Assembly (NCBI GenBank): GCA_963970005.1
Contig: CAXAMN010013947.1
Span: forward strand, 94,368 to 158,367
DNA: 64,000 nt
Reading direction: 5' to 3'
From: Durusdinium trenchii
Lineage: Eukaryota > Sar > Dinophyceae > Suessiales > Symbiodiniaceae
Shown: positions 34,451 through 46,489 of the stretch, piece by piece
Layout: every line of letters starts with the position of its first letter
Position numbering within the stretch: the stretch's first letter is position 1
Made by a program: the position numbers and the translations under genes
The notes under the pieces: generated by a model
Databases searched by the model: none
Seen by the model: the letters and a program-made list of their open reading frames with translations, nothing else
Told to the model about the DNA's origin: nothing

Positions 34451-35182
34451 ACACACACGCCTCCCCGAGGGGAGGCGTAAAACTAAGGTGAGGGCCAATG
34501 TGTACGTGCGCGCGCAAGACAAAAGAATGAAGACATGACAGGAGGACGAGGCGGGACAAAGGTGCACGTGGTGGAAATGAGAAAGGAACCAAGTGCACAG
34601 GGACATCCGATGAAGCCCACCTCATTGTAAAGACCTGGGCGACCTGAAACCTGTGTTTAAAGGTATGTAAAAGTGCACGTACACACTAAGGCCGGGACCA
34701 ATGTGCACGCAAACGAAGGAAAGGATGAGATGACCAGACATGAAGACAGGAGGACATGAAAGAAAGGAGGAAACAAAGGTGTGTGTGGTGAAAGGGGAAC
34801 CAAATGGAGGGGACGGAAACCGATGAGACCAAACCTCATTGCAACGACCTAGGTGACCTGCCTCGTTTCAATGCGCACGCTGTGTGTGCATCCGAGGTTG
34901 CGACAGGTCCCAATGGACCTTAAACTTGCTTTGACCGCTGTGGTCACCTTGTGCCCTGCCGAGATGGCTGGCTGCTTTGACCGCTACGGTCACGTACAGG
35001 CATGAGCCAACTTGGAATTCCAAAGATGGAACAAAAATCATCGTACGTACGGCCTAGGCCACCTTCGCCCGCTCTGGGCGCGTACATCTCCAAAGCAAGG
35101 GAGATAACGACAAACCCCCGTTCAACGGGTCCACGGGAGGCACTCTGCGGGCTCATCCCGGGTTGGCACGTGGCCAAACACA
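34451..35182 (-). repeat. X repeat copy X3
   Basis: Inverted, near-full-length counterpart of X2 (732 against 740 bases) with the same landmarks and the same internal tandem pair. Confidence 0.72.
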
Positions 35183-35594
35183 CTCATGGATATGCGTACT
35201 GACTTGATAGCGGTGCGACACGCCGGCCTAGGGTTCCATGTCCTAAGAGTATCGGCAGGGAACCAGCGAATCCTGGGGGTCTTCAAACGGAGAAATGGCC
35301 CAAAGAAGAAGAAATCGAACGACGGACGAACAGGCTGATGACGGTCCGCTATCATCTGCAATTCAAAGAAAACATCAAAACTTCGAGGTTCTTGGCTTAG
35401 CCTCATCCCATTCAGGAAGGAAGGAAGGAAAAACGCAGGTACGTCACTGGACGTCTCCAGTGATATCAGTACCGCCACAGAAGCCTCTTCGTTGGACTGT
35501 CACTTCTGTGGGGTAGACAGTCCCCCTGCTGTGAAATAAAAAAGAACGGCAAACCTGAAAAATCCAAAAGGATCCCTATGATTCCAAGGGTTAC
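35183..35594 (-). repeat. U repeat copy U10 (variant 2)
   Basis: Inverted counterpart of U3 (412 against 413 bases). S1, its loop complement, linker and hairpin C are identical to U3, and the closing arm is GCAGG. An (AC)n/(TG)n tract at 35595-35622 precedes its start. Confidence 0.8.
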
Positions 35595-35801
35595 ACACAC
35601 ACACACGCACACACACACACTACACACATGGTTCCCGCTCCCCAACAACACGGAGCCGCTTTCCACAGAGGCCGCATGGCATAGCAACATCACGGACATA
35701 GTTTGGCCACGCTGTGTGCCACAGACCAAAAAGAATGAACACCGAGCCTCGTCGAAGCCACAAACCTTCCGCTTACCAGTGACACACCGCGCTTACACAC
35801 A

Positions 35802-36263
35802 CTTAGGTCCATGCTCGCTAGAGCTATTTCAATTGGCGCTCCCCAGCGTTACTGCAAGAAGACCTTTACGCGCAGTTAGACCTTGGCTGAGGGAACGGAA
35901 AGGTGGCTGAGTCCGCGACAGCAATATTGTTTCAAAAAAACTCATTCGCACTTTACAGGAAATGTAAAGTAACCGCTTGAGCTACTGTTGAACCCGGCAA
36001 GCTACTTACTGAACGCTTAGCACTCTTGAGTTAACGGCATGCATAAAAGGAGTTCCACAGCTTTTGCAACAGTTCAACAAAAGCAGGTACATGGGACTGG
36101 CCAAGTCCCACGTCTCGCGGTATCACCCAGCTTCGATCATTGGTCAAGGTTGGCGATATCGCGCCTTGACCCCCTGCTTGCTGTACAGGGTACATCATAG
36201 GCCAGCTAGTTACCTAAAGTTAATTGAGAGGGATGTGGTTGTTTTTCTTGGAGACAAATTGAC
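35802..36263 (-). repeat. U repeat copy U11 (variant 5)
   Basis: Minus strand, starting GTCAATTTGTC after (GT)n (36264-36284) and ending CCTAAG before TGTGTG. The closing arms are GCAGG (plus CCTGC 36173-36177) and CCTGC (plus GCAGG 36083-36087). S1 is GGTCAAGG (plus CCTTGACC 36164-36171) with CCTTGACC (plus GGTCAAGG 36142-36149). The linker is AATGATCGAAGC, longer than in other copies. Loop CGCGATATCGCC pairs with GGTGATACCGCG (36116-36129 region) with one mismatch and a wobble. Hairpin C is GGGACT/AGTCCC. Its 3' third shares GACTCAGCC and GCTCTAGCGAGCAT blocks with U7/U8. Confidence 0.7.
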
Positions 36264-36289
36264 ACACACACACACACGCACACAATCAG

Positions 36290-37147
36290 CAAGCGTCTAT
36301 GTTCGCAAGAGAAAACATCAAAAACGCGCATGCATGCAGTCAACGCACGCGCCACTGGCGCTGCGGAGTCCGCAGCTTCAGGAAGTGTCTCAGAGGAGGC
36401 GGCAGCAGCTGGGTCGTCCGTAAATGAAAATCTTGATAAGGAAGCAGCATGAGGGCTGCAGGCGCTGCTGTAGACGCATCTGCTGATGGATGCGCCATAA
36501 AGGAGGCGGTGGCTGCGCCCTCTGTGAAAAGTGTGAGTGGCGGTTGCGGTGGAAAGGTGGATGGTGGCGGTGTTGGTGCGCCGTGAAGAGGCTTGGCTGT
36601 TGTGGGGGGTGGATGTTTGTTGCGCGCTATGTGGGATTGCCGTCCTGGGTGGGTAACGTTGGAAATGGTTGCGTAGTACTGGTAGTGGTACTGGATAAGG
36701 TGGATGTGGATGTGGAAAAATCGCAAGCGGTGGGAAACAATTGGCTGCAGCGGGAACGAACCAGCCTAGCTCTCGATGGCCTTCCCATATGGAGCTATTC
36801 CAGCTTCTGGTTCTGATCGCCTGCCACAACCAAGGCGCCGCGTCAAGCTGATGCAAAGCACAAACCTCAAGGAGCTGCTCTGCTCGTGGTCCTGAGTCCA
36901 TTGATTCCCAACCATGCTCCACCAGTCTTCCATGGCAATGTATGGGCCGATTCACTTTTGAACTAAAGATCATATTCTCTTTGAGAAGAACTTCATGTAC
37001 ATCAATGTCACGCAAGCAGGTTTCGACACTTTTCGCAACCCACAATGGGATTGCGATTCCCCTGAGCGCGCGATTCCCCTGGGCATCTTGTGGTTTGGTA
37101 GCTGAATTGAACTCTAGCTCTCCTTCCTCATGATCTGCCATATCCAA
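36290..37147 (-). pseudogene. Open frame continuing the gag relic
   Basis: A minus frame of 313 codons (to 36206) follows the zinc-knuckle relic. Its first 120 residues, with IAIPLWVAKSVETCLRDIDV and SSKVNRPIHCHGRLVEHGWE, have globular composition. The rest is Pro/Thr/Ser-rich and ends in (GT)n-encoded repeats, so it is fortuitous. Possibly the protease-side part of the same copia relic; no active-site motif is visible. Confidence 0.35.
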
Positions 37148-38170
37148 AGCGAATAAAGCTGATTCAGCTCAGATGGACAATCCAGAGCCAGGGTGTCAGC
37201 CTTGCTGCGCGGGTCTACAACTGTATGAGTAGTCACTGAAGCTCCTCCTGAAGATGAATGGGCTGCATCACTTGCAACCTGTCGAATGTTGTTTCTCCAG
37301 TCTCGAGCAAGATGTCCTGGCTTCCCACAAGTGTAACATGTTGCCACACCTTCTCCTTTTTGGTCTTTGCCTTTGCCTTTGCCCTTGTGATCACCTTCTT
37401 TTCCTTTCTGTTCTCCTTTTCCTTTCCTTTGGCATCCTTACCCTTGCCCTTCTTGGAATCATTCTTACCTTTCTTGCCTTTTCCTTTGGCATCTTGAATT
37501 CGATCAACGTCCATAGGCATGGGTCCTGGATAGTCTGTACTGCTACTTGCAACCATTGAAGCAGCCCACTTCTGCTGAGAACGATCCCATTGCAACACTT
37601 GTTCCCTGAACATTGTTGCCAATTGTCAAATTCAAGTGGGATTTGAGCTGTCCACCTACACACGTCAAAAGATTAGCAGATTTCAGCTCTTCTTGAATTG
37701 TTGTTCCTGATCTGACTGTCTCATCAAATACCTCTTCAAGCTTAAGAAGTTGAGGGTGTAGAGCACTGTTCATAGAAAATCCTGGCCATGTAGTGGCTGC
37801 TCCCAAGAGTGCTAATCCTCTTGCCTTTGAAGTAAGTTTCAAGGCTTTGTGCAAACTCCTCCAGGCATCAAATCCATTGGAGCCCTCCACAGCTTTCACC
37901 AATTTTAGCGCCCTGCCCCTCATCAACGAAGCTAACAATCCATAGAGCTTGGTACCAAGTCTATGTCAAAGTTCTTGTTAGGCTTGTCATGGATCTCTTT
38001 CAAGTCCTTCATGTAAGCCTCATCCACTGACTGAGGATAGATACTTCTCAAATACCCATGACCACTCTCTGAACGCTTTGATCTCTTCTTCTTGTGACTT
38101 GTAGTCAAATAGATTGGGTTTTGTGGTCGTCTTTGACCAATCAGTTGTCGTCCTCTTATCTTGCTTGCGT
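37114..38170 (-). pseudogene. Copia gag relic
   Basis: Reading the minus strand from about 38115: EEIKAFREWSWVFEKYLS, then frame 37938-37543 with RGRALKLVKAVEGSNGFDAW and LLKLEEVFDETVRSGTTI, a Lys/Gly-rich linker (37500-37360), and CYTCGKPGHLARDW at about 37340-37300, a zinc knuckle whose last Cys is Trp. The order matches a copia gag of a family different from the 20-29 kb element. Frameshifts and the lost Cys mark it as dead. No LTRs are found nearby. Confidence 0.65.
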
Positions 38171-41100
38171 GCTTCTGGCTACGACTTCTTCTCTTATCTC
38201 ATCCATCGCTACCGCACAATAATGTCCTTCTGACACAATGTACGGGGTACAGAGTGCAGCAGTTTGTCACCAGTCCAGATATTTGGCTTCCAAAGGTCCC
38301 GAATCTATGGCTCGAAACGCTCCCGGGATCCCAGTGACCTGGGGTCTTTTCTCTGGAGCTCAAAGGGGATTACCCTTATCCTTGCTCCGCTACCATGCAA
38401 ATCTGTTCTTGACAATCAAAGGGCTGCGGTCAGGTGAGAACTGCAATACATGCTGTACAATACTACTTATGGTCTATGCTGAAAACTCTTCACAAAAAAA
38501 TAAGTAATAACAAAACACAATAACATATATAACTATAACAATAATATAATGATAAATCCTGACTCTGCCGGTTATTTTAGCCCACCTAGTCAGAAGAACC
38601 AAAAGCATTGCTATGAGCATGGGTCTTGAGCAATCCTTGATCCTCTTCCACTCAACGTGTTTTTGGTGAGAGCTTCTTCCTAATCCAGTCACGTTAAAGA
38701 GACAATTTCCAAGAAAAACAAATTGTGTCAAGGAAGACAGGAATTGAGTGAATAGAGCAAGCGGCGGGGTGTTTTGCGGGGGTCCATGGCAACATTAATT
38801 TTGCCAAACTGTGACGTCTACACGTGCCCAGGCACGTGTGGCAGCGCTGTGTATGGCGCTCAAGTGCCTTAGAACAGAGCGTCTGAGCTGCAATGCCGAC
38901 TGACAAGACACAAGACACTTTTTGGAAGGCTGCAGCAAGAGTCCTTCATAGATCCCATTCATGGTTGGGATTTCAATTGACAATCAATTTGTCTGCATGT
39001 TCTGGAACGACGCAGCGATATCAACATCAAGTTGGCTTAGAAATTCTGTATAGTTTCTACTGTGAAATGTCGGTTCTGGTATGCTTGAATAGACCAACAT
39101 CTTCATCAACTTGGTGCCCGCTCCAAGCTGTTTATCGCCGCGCTGGCATGGATGGTCTGGCGCTTCTCAGTCTTCCTGGGTTGGGCAGGACCTGATGGTG
39201 ACCTGGTGGTGACATGTCAAAAAGGCCAACAGGTGGTACGTGCAACAAGGGCCTAGATCCACAACAAGTTTCTTGCCTACTAAGCCTTCGTCGCCAGTAC
39301 ACCTACTTTGGTTCACCACCAAATCCTCTATCTATATATATATATAAATCCACCTTTCTCGCTCAAAATACGGTTCTCATTTCAAACCCAATGACAGTTC
39401 CCGGCAGTTCCCGACCCGCTCCGGCCAAGTGGCTTCACGTCACTATCGCTCTTGAAACTCGTTATTCCGGAGAAGCTATTGCTTCGTGTCAAGGACCGAC
39501 GCCCAGCGGCAGCCAGCGACGCCAAAGGAGAAAGGACCTCAGAAAAGCGTCTTGATCACTCCAAAAGGCAGTCCAGTTTGATCCGTTTGAACCTAAAAAG
39601 CTTCTCCAAACATGGGCAGTAGTCCTATGGAGACCCCACTTAGAGTCTGGCTCCATCCTCATTGAAGGTGAAGCTACTTCGACGTCGTGTGGCCTGTGAA
39701 GTCACCAAGCCAAGTCGTCGATTGGCTTGCACTAGCTTAGACAAGAAGCCCGGCCCAGCTTGACGTCTTGAGCGATTGAGTTGTAACAAGGTTGAGATCT
39801 GTGAAGAATCTCATGATATGATAAAATCCGATTTTCAACTATATATCTGGTCTCAACCCACGGCCACATGGAATGAGCCGATTTGGCAGAATCTTTCGCC
39901 TTGCTTCGGGGCCCCAAGGCCAGCAGACTATCCAAGGGCATGGAGCTCAGTGCCCAGAAGAATGGAGCCAAAAGTAACTTCAGGGAATAGTTCATGAATC
40001 ATCTCAACCTGCCCTAAGATTCAATATATCAATTAAAGCCAAAGAAGCGACATCTTCCAACAGTGCACACAGTGCCGCACATTGCTTTCTTGAAAGGTGG
40101 GAGGTACCAAGACTCGAAGGCCACTCGCACCACGCTTCTGAAGGTATTCAAGCATGGGTGCCGCCTCTGCCTGGACTCAGCGCTGTGTCACAAAATCTGG
40201 TCACAAAGAACTGCGCAGAGCATGACAAATCCAACAGATCTGTCATGCCTTCACCACAGGCCAGTTACAAAGCCCTAGGACCAAAAACATGGAGAAGTCC
40301 TTGCAGGACAATCCAGCTGAAGCCTATTGCAGCCCTTTTAGAGCAGAACAAATGTCCGCTATGTCGGCACCTCCGAAATCAAGAAGACAGTGGTTGCTGC
40401 GAGAGTACCTGAAGCCATTTTGGAACGATCCGCCGTTGCTGTCTCAAGCAACAGCACACGGTGTGCATTGGCGTGTGACGGTAAAAGGCAAGCATTGCCA
40501 TTCCAAAAACTGTACAAAGTGCGTGCCATAGGATTTGGTACCCAGACTTGCCATCAGGACTGTCAAGCTGGAAAAACCCGCTCCAAGTTCAGCTCCCATG
40601 ATGAACAGTTGTGATTACTTCTAGCGAGCTAACAACAATTGAGAATATATATAATACATTACATTAGACAATCAGTACAATCTCAGGACTGGAAACTTCT
40701 TAGATGCGTTTCAGAGGTCACTCTTCTTGTCGAGAACGCGGCTGCACCGATCATGAGTCCTGCGGTGGCTCTGCGAACATACGTAATCTTCTGGTGAAGC
40801 TGCATCCACTAAGGTCTTGCAAAAGCAAACATGAACCTGGTCAAGGAGGGCAACTTTGCAAAACAAACCTGCAATGCAAACCCAAGTTTTGCTCGAGAAT
40901 CAGGATTAGTTCCTGAACACCAGCAAACCTTCTTGAACATCTAGTAGAATCTGGTAAGACGCTGCTGGGAGTGCAGCTTGTCATCTCTGAGACGTCCAGG
41001 AGAGCACTGTGTTCTCAAGTCCTCTAGCTTTAGGCGCTGTGACAAGCTCTCCTAGACTCACTAAAACGACCTTTGGGCGAGCCAACCGATCAAATTCGGA

Positions 41101-41660
41101 CTGCAGAAACTCTCCTGTAGATCTTCACGGTAAAGCCCAGCTGTTCAAGCTCTTCCTTCTCGGACGCCTTGGGTACAGAAATGCTATCGAGAAAACCAAA
41201 TGCTTGTCAACCTTCTGACCGTCCTCCTGAAGTCCCAATTCCATTGGATTGGGGAAACCACTGAAGGAGCATCCAGACTAAAGCTTTTGGATGGTTTTTC
41301 CTGGCTATATCATACATCAATCCTCCCAACTCTGGCAACCGCAAGGAAGCTCATCCAGCTATACAGAGCGTGGCGAGGCTGCTACAATTTTGACATGGCG
41401 CACAGTGCGTTAAGGCAAAGCTGCCTTTCTTTCGGCTCAATGAGCTACGCCGCTACGCAACGGGAACGACGTGTTTGACAGGGCAACGAACGAGGCCTCG
41501 GTTTAATCTTCACCACCATCACCAATCCAGATAGAGCCGAGCTGCGCTGCTAGCAGCAAAACTATTGACCTTCAAGAAGACCGAGTGCCACTGCTGGCTT
41601 TACCTTTATTCACAACAGATCCAAAGTGAAGGGCTCCAAATTCTGCCATCTGCTCGGCGG
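38171..41660. other. No gene supported
   Basis: About 3.5 kb with short frames on both strands and no motif. A small TA tract lies at 39331-39346. I cannot link any exons by splice sites here, and no transposon domain is visible. Confidence 0.45.
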
Positions 41661-41663
41661 TAA

Positions 41664-43737
41664 TCAGCATGTGCCCCATCTTTTCGCTTTGTACCCCACC
41701 TTATCGGTCTTTTCAACCTCCAATACCGTTGTGGGGCACGGAGGCGCCTTCTCAGATGAGGACGTGTCAGGGTTCGAACTCTCCGATGCATTTTCAGAAG
41801 GGACCTCTGCTATGGTGCTTTCTGCAGCCTTTCGCCAGCGTCCAGTTCGCTGGCCTTGGACTTCCAATCTCAGCCAACATCGGAACCTACACCGTCGCTC
41901 TGCACACCGGATGAAGAAGCGGCCATTGTCTTTGAGGCTCACCACACGTCTCAAAAGCCCAGGTTTCTTGCAAAAGCAGTCAGGAAGGTGCGCAATCTCA
42001 TCCAGCCAAATGTGGAACCCACAGCCATCCCAAGGTCCAGGAATTCCACAGCCACCATCGTCGTACCTGCTTCCTCTCCTACGTGGGCACGACAGGTATG
42101 GCCTCCGATCTTCGGCTAAGCTGGCATAGTTGCCCGCACGCACCTGCAAGAGAGCCGGTGACAAGCCACACTCACATGGCTTTAGTTTCAACTGAGCCTC
42201 ATGGCGATGGCTTCTTCGTGTGGCCATCGAAGTGCCTTGACAGCTCGGGCAAAAGTAGGTGATGCGTTGCCTCGCGGAAGGACACCGACACAAAGAATGC
42301 CAAACACCAAGTGTTGAGGGTCCCAGTGCTAGGCCACATCGCTTCTAGGTTGGAGGCCATCGCTACTAGGGTCGAGGCCATTGCTATTAGGTTTCCTTGC
42401 TAGTAGGTTGGAGCCCATCACTGATATTTGGGAAGTGATTCCTGGCCTCCTTACGGCACTGCACTGCATATACTATATAGTCGTGCGTTGGCAAAAGGTG
42501 AACGGCATGGAAACATTTATGTTTCGAATGGGATCACTTATCATACTTCATCTAGTTGGGGACTGCAATTTGCTGCTCATGACAATGAGGGCACTGGCAT
42601 GCCTCTTTCCTTCTTTGATCAGACTCACAGGGGTCTGGCAGCGAGAACAGTTCCAATGTCCATAAACACGCATCAAATGGCAACAGCCCATCAACTGCCC
42701 ATTGGCACTTTTCCTCGAAGTGGTGAAGACAAAGTAAAAGGAACAAGCTCGGGATGCGAAAACTTGGGATGAGACTAGCCCAAAAATTAGAAAATATTCT
42801 GCTCCAAGCAGGCTTCTGACAATGAAGGTACCAGTGTTTGGAAAACTCACGGAGTTCTTCTAGTAGGTCCTTCCACTCCGCGTCACTCAATTCGCAAGCC
42901 CTTCTCAGTGGGAAGATTTTGGCTGCAAAGAGGCCCTCACATTTGATGATGTTCCCAACACCCGGAAGCCGCGATTGGTCCATGATGAGATCAACGACCA
43001 ACTCCTCAGACTCGCGAAAGAGTCGGACGGCCTCATTCATTGCAAAGCTTTCTGCATTGATGTCAAAGACGCGCCTGGCTTCCACGGAGCGAAGATACTC
43101 CGGCGAGGACAGGCCGAAGGAACTCCCCAGATCGGTCCAAAGAGAAAATCTCAAGCCCACATCAGGAAAAGCCAACGGATCAGAGACCGATCTCTCGACC
43201 GAGATCCATGTTTCGGTCTCCGAAGTCTCCTTTTCTTCTGTGAAGTCAAGTGTAACAGCCACATGGCTGTCTCGACAGTGTCCCCCTCCGCCTGCTTTGG
43301 GCCCCCATATCAAATTTTCACCGACTGCCGATGTTTGCTGCACCAAGTATCCTCCACCGTGGCCAAAATGAAGCCGAATGCTGCCCCCACGTCGTGTCTC
43401 ATCCCACTTCAAGGCAAAAACCAAAAAGAGCTCTTTGCCGACTGCAAAGACCTCCAATATCTTGCAACCAACCAGGGAACGAAAGGCTACCCCTTGCTCC
43501 GCTGTCTCAACACGGATGACTGCTTTCAATCGGCGCCTCAAGAGGATCCTACGGGCATCAAACGCACAAAGGGTCAGGAGGACGCTCGCACGCTGCAAGC
43601 ACCCTGACCTACGTGGAAAAGAGAAACTCGCCAAACCAAACCTTGCCAAACTCCAATAAACACTTCACCAACACAAGAAAGCCACACACCGTCCTCAGCA
43701 ACTCTGCATGCCTATGGTACTTCGGACCCTCGACCAT
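41664..43737 (-). CDS. NEIL3: NEIL3-type Fpg/Nei DNA glycosylase, four exons
   Basis: Proposed exons: 43737-43694, 43548-42832, 42713-42603, 42270-41664; together 1479 bases, 492 codons plus stop, all in phase. The protein starts MVEGP, giving Val2 as the N-terminal nucleophile as in animal NEIL3. Lys53 lies in VGKELFLVF. The H2TH region MDQSRLPGVGNIIKCEGLF is at 204-222. A four-Cys zinc finger is split over exons 3 and 4 (CSRC, then YFCPSC). Two GRF zinc fingers follow: 323-382 (CEC ... YLSC ... CGFHIWLDE) and 389-423 (CFC ... GRFFIRC ... CRFRCW). It should excise oxidised bases in base-excision or crosslink repair in the nucleus. Introns start GA, GT and GC and end AG, with AG|G repeated at junctions. 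The GA donor of intron 1 is the least certain part. Confidence 0.85.
42337..42420 (+). repeat. Dispersed minisatellite inside intron 3 of the glycosylase gene
   Basis: Three to four copies of the GGTTGGAGGCCATCGCTACTAGG family unit lie inside the 332-base third intron (42602-42271), which is the largest of the gene. The repeat probably expanded the intron. Confidence 0.65.
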
Positions 43738-44950
43738 CTTACACCGGGCAAGCTTGCGACCATCTTCCGCACAAGGCGACCGGCCAAATGTTTAGGAAAG
43801 TCCAATTCATTGTCCCAAAAAAATGCATTTGATCTGGTTGAAAAATCAAAGTATCACAAAATGCCACCTACACTCCCTGGTGGCTTGTAAATAAAGTAAC
43901 AATATCATCTGCAGCCCCCAATTGCAACTTACATGGCGCTGGAAATTTGGAGTCAAAACATTGCGCAAAGAAAACAAAGCCAAATCAAAGGCCCCGTGTT
44001 ACTTCAACAATCACCGTATTATATAAGGTCTTTGTTGATTTAGTTCTGGACGTATCGAAAGGCTTGGTGGGATCCTGATGTCCTGATGCCCCCTACATGT
44101 GAGGAAAGGTTTGCCTCCCTCCAAGTCGAAGTGCGGCGAAGTTAAAGTGCAGCACTTCGAAGTTGTGCTTCAAAGCCACTGGCTCTGTGAACAAAGCCTC
44201 ACCCATTACGCAAGAATATTTAAAGGTTGTTCTCATTTAATCGACAGGAGAACCAGGAAAAAGCGCACAAGGACAACATGTCCAATCCCTCATCCAAACA
44301 AAAGCATAGTGCCAACAAACTTGAAGGATACCAAGGACTAGACCATATTTCCGCAAACTGGTTGAAAACTATGATATAAATAATCAACTTCGCAAAGTTT
44401 GAGAGAACAAGCATTTGGCACTGAAGAGGAAGGTCCACTATTCAAATGGACTTGCAATCATTATTCACCCTCGTGTCTGCCAATCAAAGCTGAACTCCGA
44501 ATTGTCTGATAGAAGCGCTTGCACTGTAGGTTGGATCAAACTCTGGTGATACACGATACAAACCTCTGACTTTGCAGCGCATCGGGTCAAGTTATGAGGT
44601 CTGCTTGAAGAGAAACCCTACGGGCTGAAAAGGAATATATTGACACCATGCCTAACTCCAAATGCAAATAATTGTATGCTCTATATATGCTCTATAGTCT
44701 TTTCTAATACCCAACAAAGCAAAGATCTTTCAGCAAAGCTCTACTCATCCACCATTATATAATAGACACAAAATCCAACCGCCAGCAGCTATAAGCAGCA
44801 CCCACCACGCTGCCTGTGCTCGGGAAGCTCGTTCTCCGATCCAGACCTAAATTCGGGAAGCTTCAAACGGGTCAGCTTGCACAAGGCCAACTTTTCGAAG
44901 ACCACCCGTCGCTGCCTTCGCAATGAATTGAAAGGGGGACACGCCGCTGA
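43738..44950. other. Upstream region of the glycosylase gene; no gene seen
   Basis: The minus strand reads GGTGTAAG immediately before the ATG, a possible trans-splice acceptor. Beyond it the DNA is AT-rich with short frames only. Confidence 0.4.
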
Positions 44951-44954
44951 GTGT

Positions 44955-46480
44955 TTATCTGCATCGCTTTTCTGACAACGAAGGACTCATCTGCTCTGCT
45001 GCAACATGAGATATGGGCTCTTCAGCAAGACAGAAGGCCCACATTGAACCCATCGCTTTGGTAGCAAATGAGAGAATCTTGCAAAGCCTTCCATCTTCAG
45101 GCGTGTTCTTTTGAACACAACGAGAAAGCACGAATGGCCGAATGATCGTGTCACTCAGCCCCTCACGAGCGACCACGAAGCTCCACCAGTGCCAGCAGGT
45201 GCCGGACCAGCAGCTGACACAGCTTGCGCTGAGTCTTCAAACTGCATCCTGCGCATCTGGAGTCGAAGCAATCCAATGCATCAATCATGGCTGTCGTGGC
45301 TCCAAACTGGGCCCACCCCGCGATGTAAAAAAGGAAAAGTTGACCTGGCCCTTCTTTTTGCGACCGTCCCGACCCTTTTGCTGCACCTTTTTCCGCCGTT
45401 CTCCCCCAAAAGGATGCATTGCATTGGGACATGAGACGAAGGTGTTCCAAAGTGCTTTTGCACACTCCGTTGAATTGATGGAACTGCTTGGCATGGCTTC
45501 ATCTGGGCATCCCAGGCCAAGGGCCAGACAGCTCACCAGGCATCCTGGCCACGCAACCGTGGGCACTGCCTACATGAGATAACCCACATAAAGCTTGTTT
45601 TCTAAGCACACTATCAGTGTCAACATCCCAAGAGCAGAGCTTTCAGGTTTCACTGTTTGCACCAGGCACATCCAAGGCTGTGACTCATTCGCTTCTGATG
45701 GGAGCCACATCTGAGCCTAGCCGAGACTTTGCTTCTTCGCTTCACTCTGAGATCGTTCTCCCTCATTCGACATGAAGGATTCGACTTGTGTGCTGCATTC
45801 ATTATCATTAGAAAATAAACGCTCCACAGCTTGCATGATCTTCCAGGCGCAAGCTCCCTTTTTTATCCTTTTTTGACTTTTTTGGTGCCTCTGGGCCCAT
45901 CGGCATCCAGCCGAAGTGGTTGCCCACCTCAACGACCCACACTGTCACAGAGCAATGTCTTGGAGAAACAAAACAAACCTCAATTATCTGAGCTTCTCTG
46001 AGCTCTCTGGCTGGAGGATAGCCTTGGCACAAAACCATCGAACAAATGGAATTCTAGAAAAGAATGTCACTCAGGGAACTTTCTATACAAAGCTCCTGCA
46101 TTTCCATCAACGGAAATACCAAGCACCTACGACTTCTAGCGTACTGGAATCAACATGCTCTTGCCCTTGCACATGTCCACATCTGCTAGAATTAGAACTC
46201 GTTGAACAAAGTCTACTGTAACTCCTCAAGCACACCAAAGGGTCTTTTTGCCGGAGTGTCACAGGCCCACACCTCCCATCTCGTTGACCCCAGGCATGCC
46301 AGGATAACCAGGCACCTCAGATTATCTGTTGCACCATCTAAGCTTCCAAATTGCCACCAAACCATGTAGATCTGTGGTGTGGAAGAAGCGGTCGACCCGT
46401 CTTGGCCCGGGTGACTCCCAAAGCACTTCCCTACAGATTGGACACCAACCAAGCAGATGTCGCATGTCCAAACTGCTAGA
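44955..46480 (-). CDS. Candidate exons of unrecognised minus-strand gene(s)
   Basis: Three minus-strand stretches have protein-like composition. 45110-44955 reads NTPEDGRLCKILSFATKAMG and ends at a stop. 45955-45808 reads VWVVEVGNHFGWMPMGPEAP then KKSKKDKKG, after an acceptor-like GCTCTGTGACAG. About 46445-46213 reads HPGQDGSTASSTPQIYMVWW and QFGSLDGATDNLRC, after CAATCTGTAG. Boundaries and joins are uncertain; they may be parts of one gene or several. I recognise no domain. Confidence 0.3.
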
Positions 46481-46489
46481 CAGGTCAAA

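Noticed and set aside
33977-35478. Minus-strand frames of 107-209 codons over U9, X3 and U10
   Set aside because: The same peptide pieces appear over U3/U4 in the other block because the DNA is repeated. The frames cross non-coding structure and repeat borders.
44980-44995. AACGAAG at 44983 and 63930 as extra U linkers
   Set aside because: Flanking sequence has no complementary S1 arms and no closing stem.
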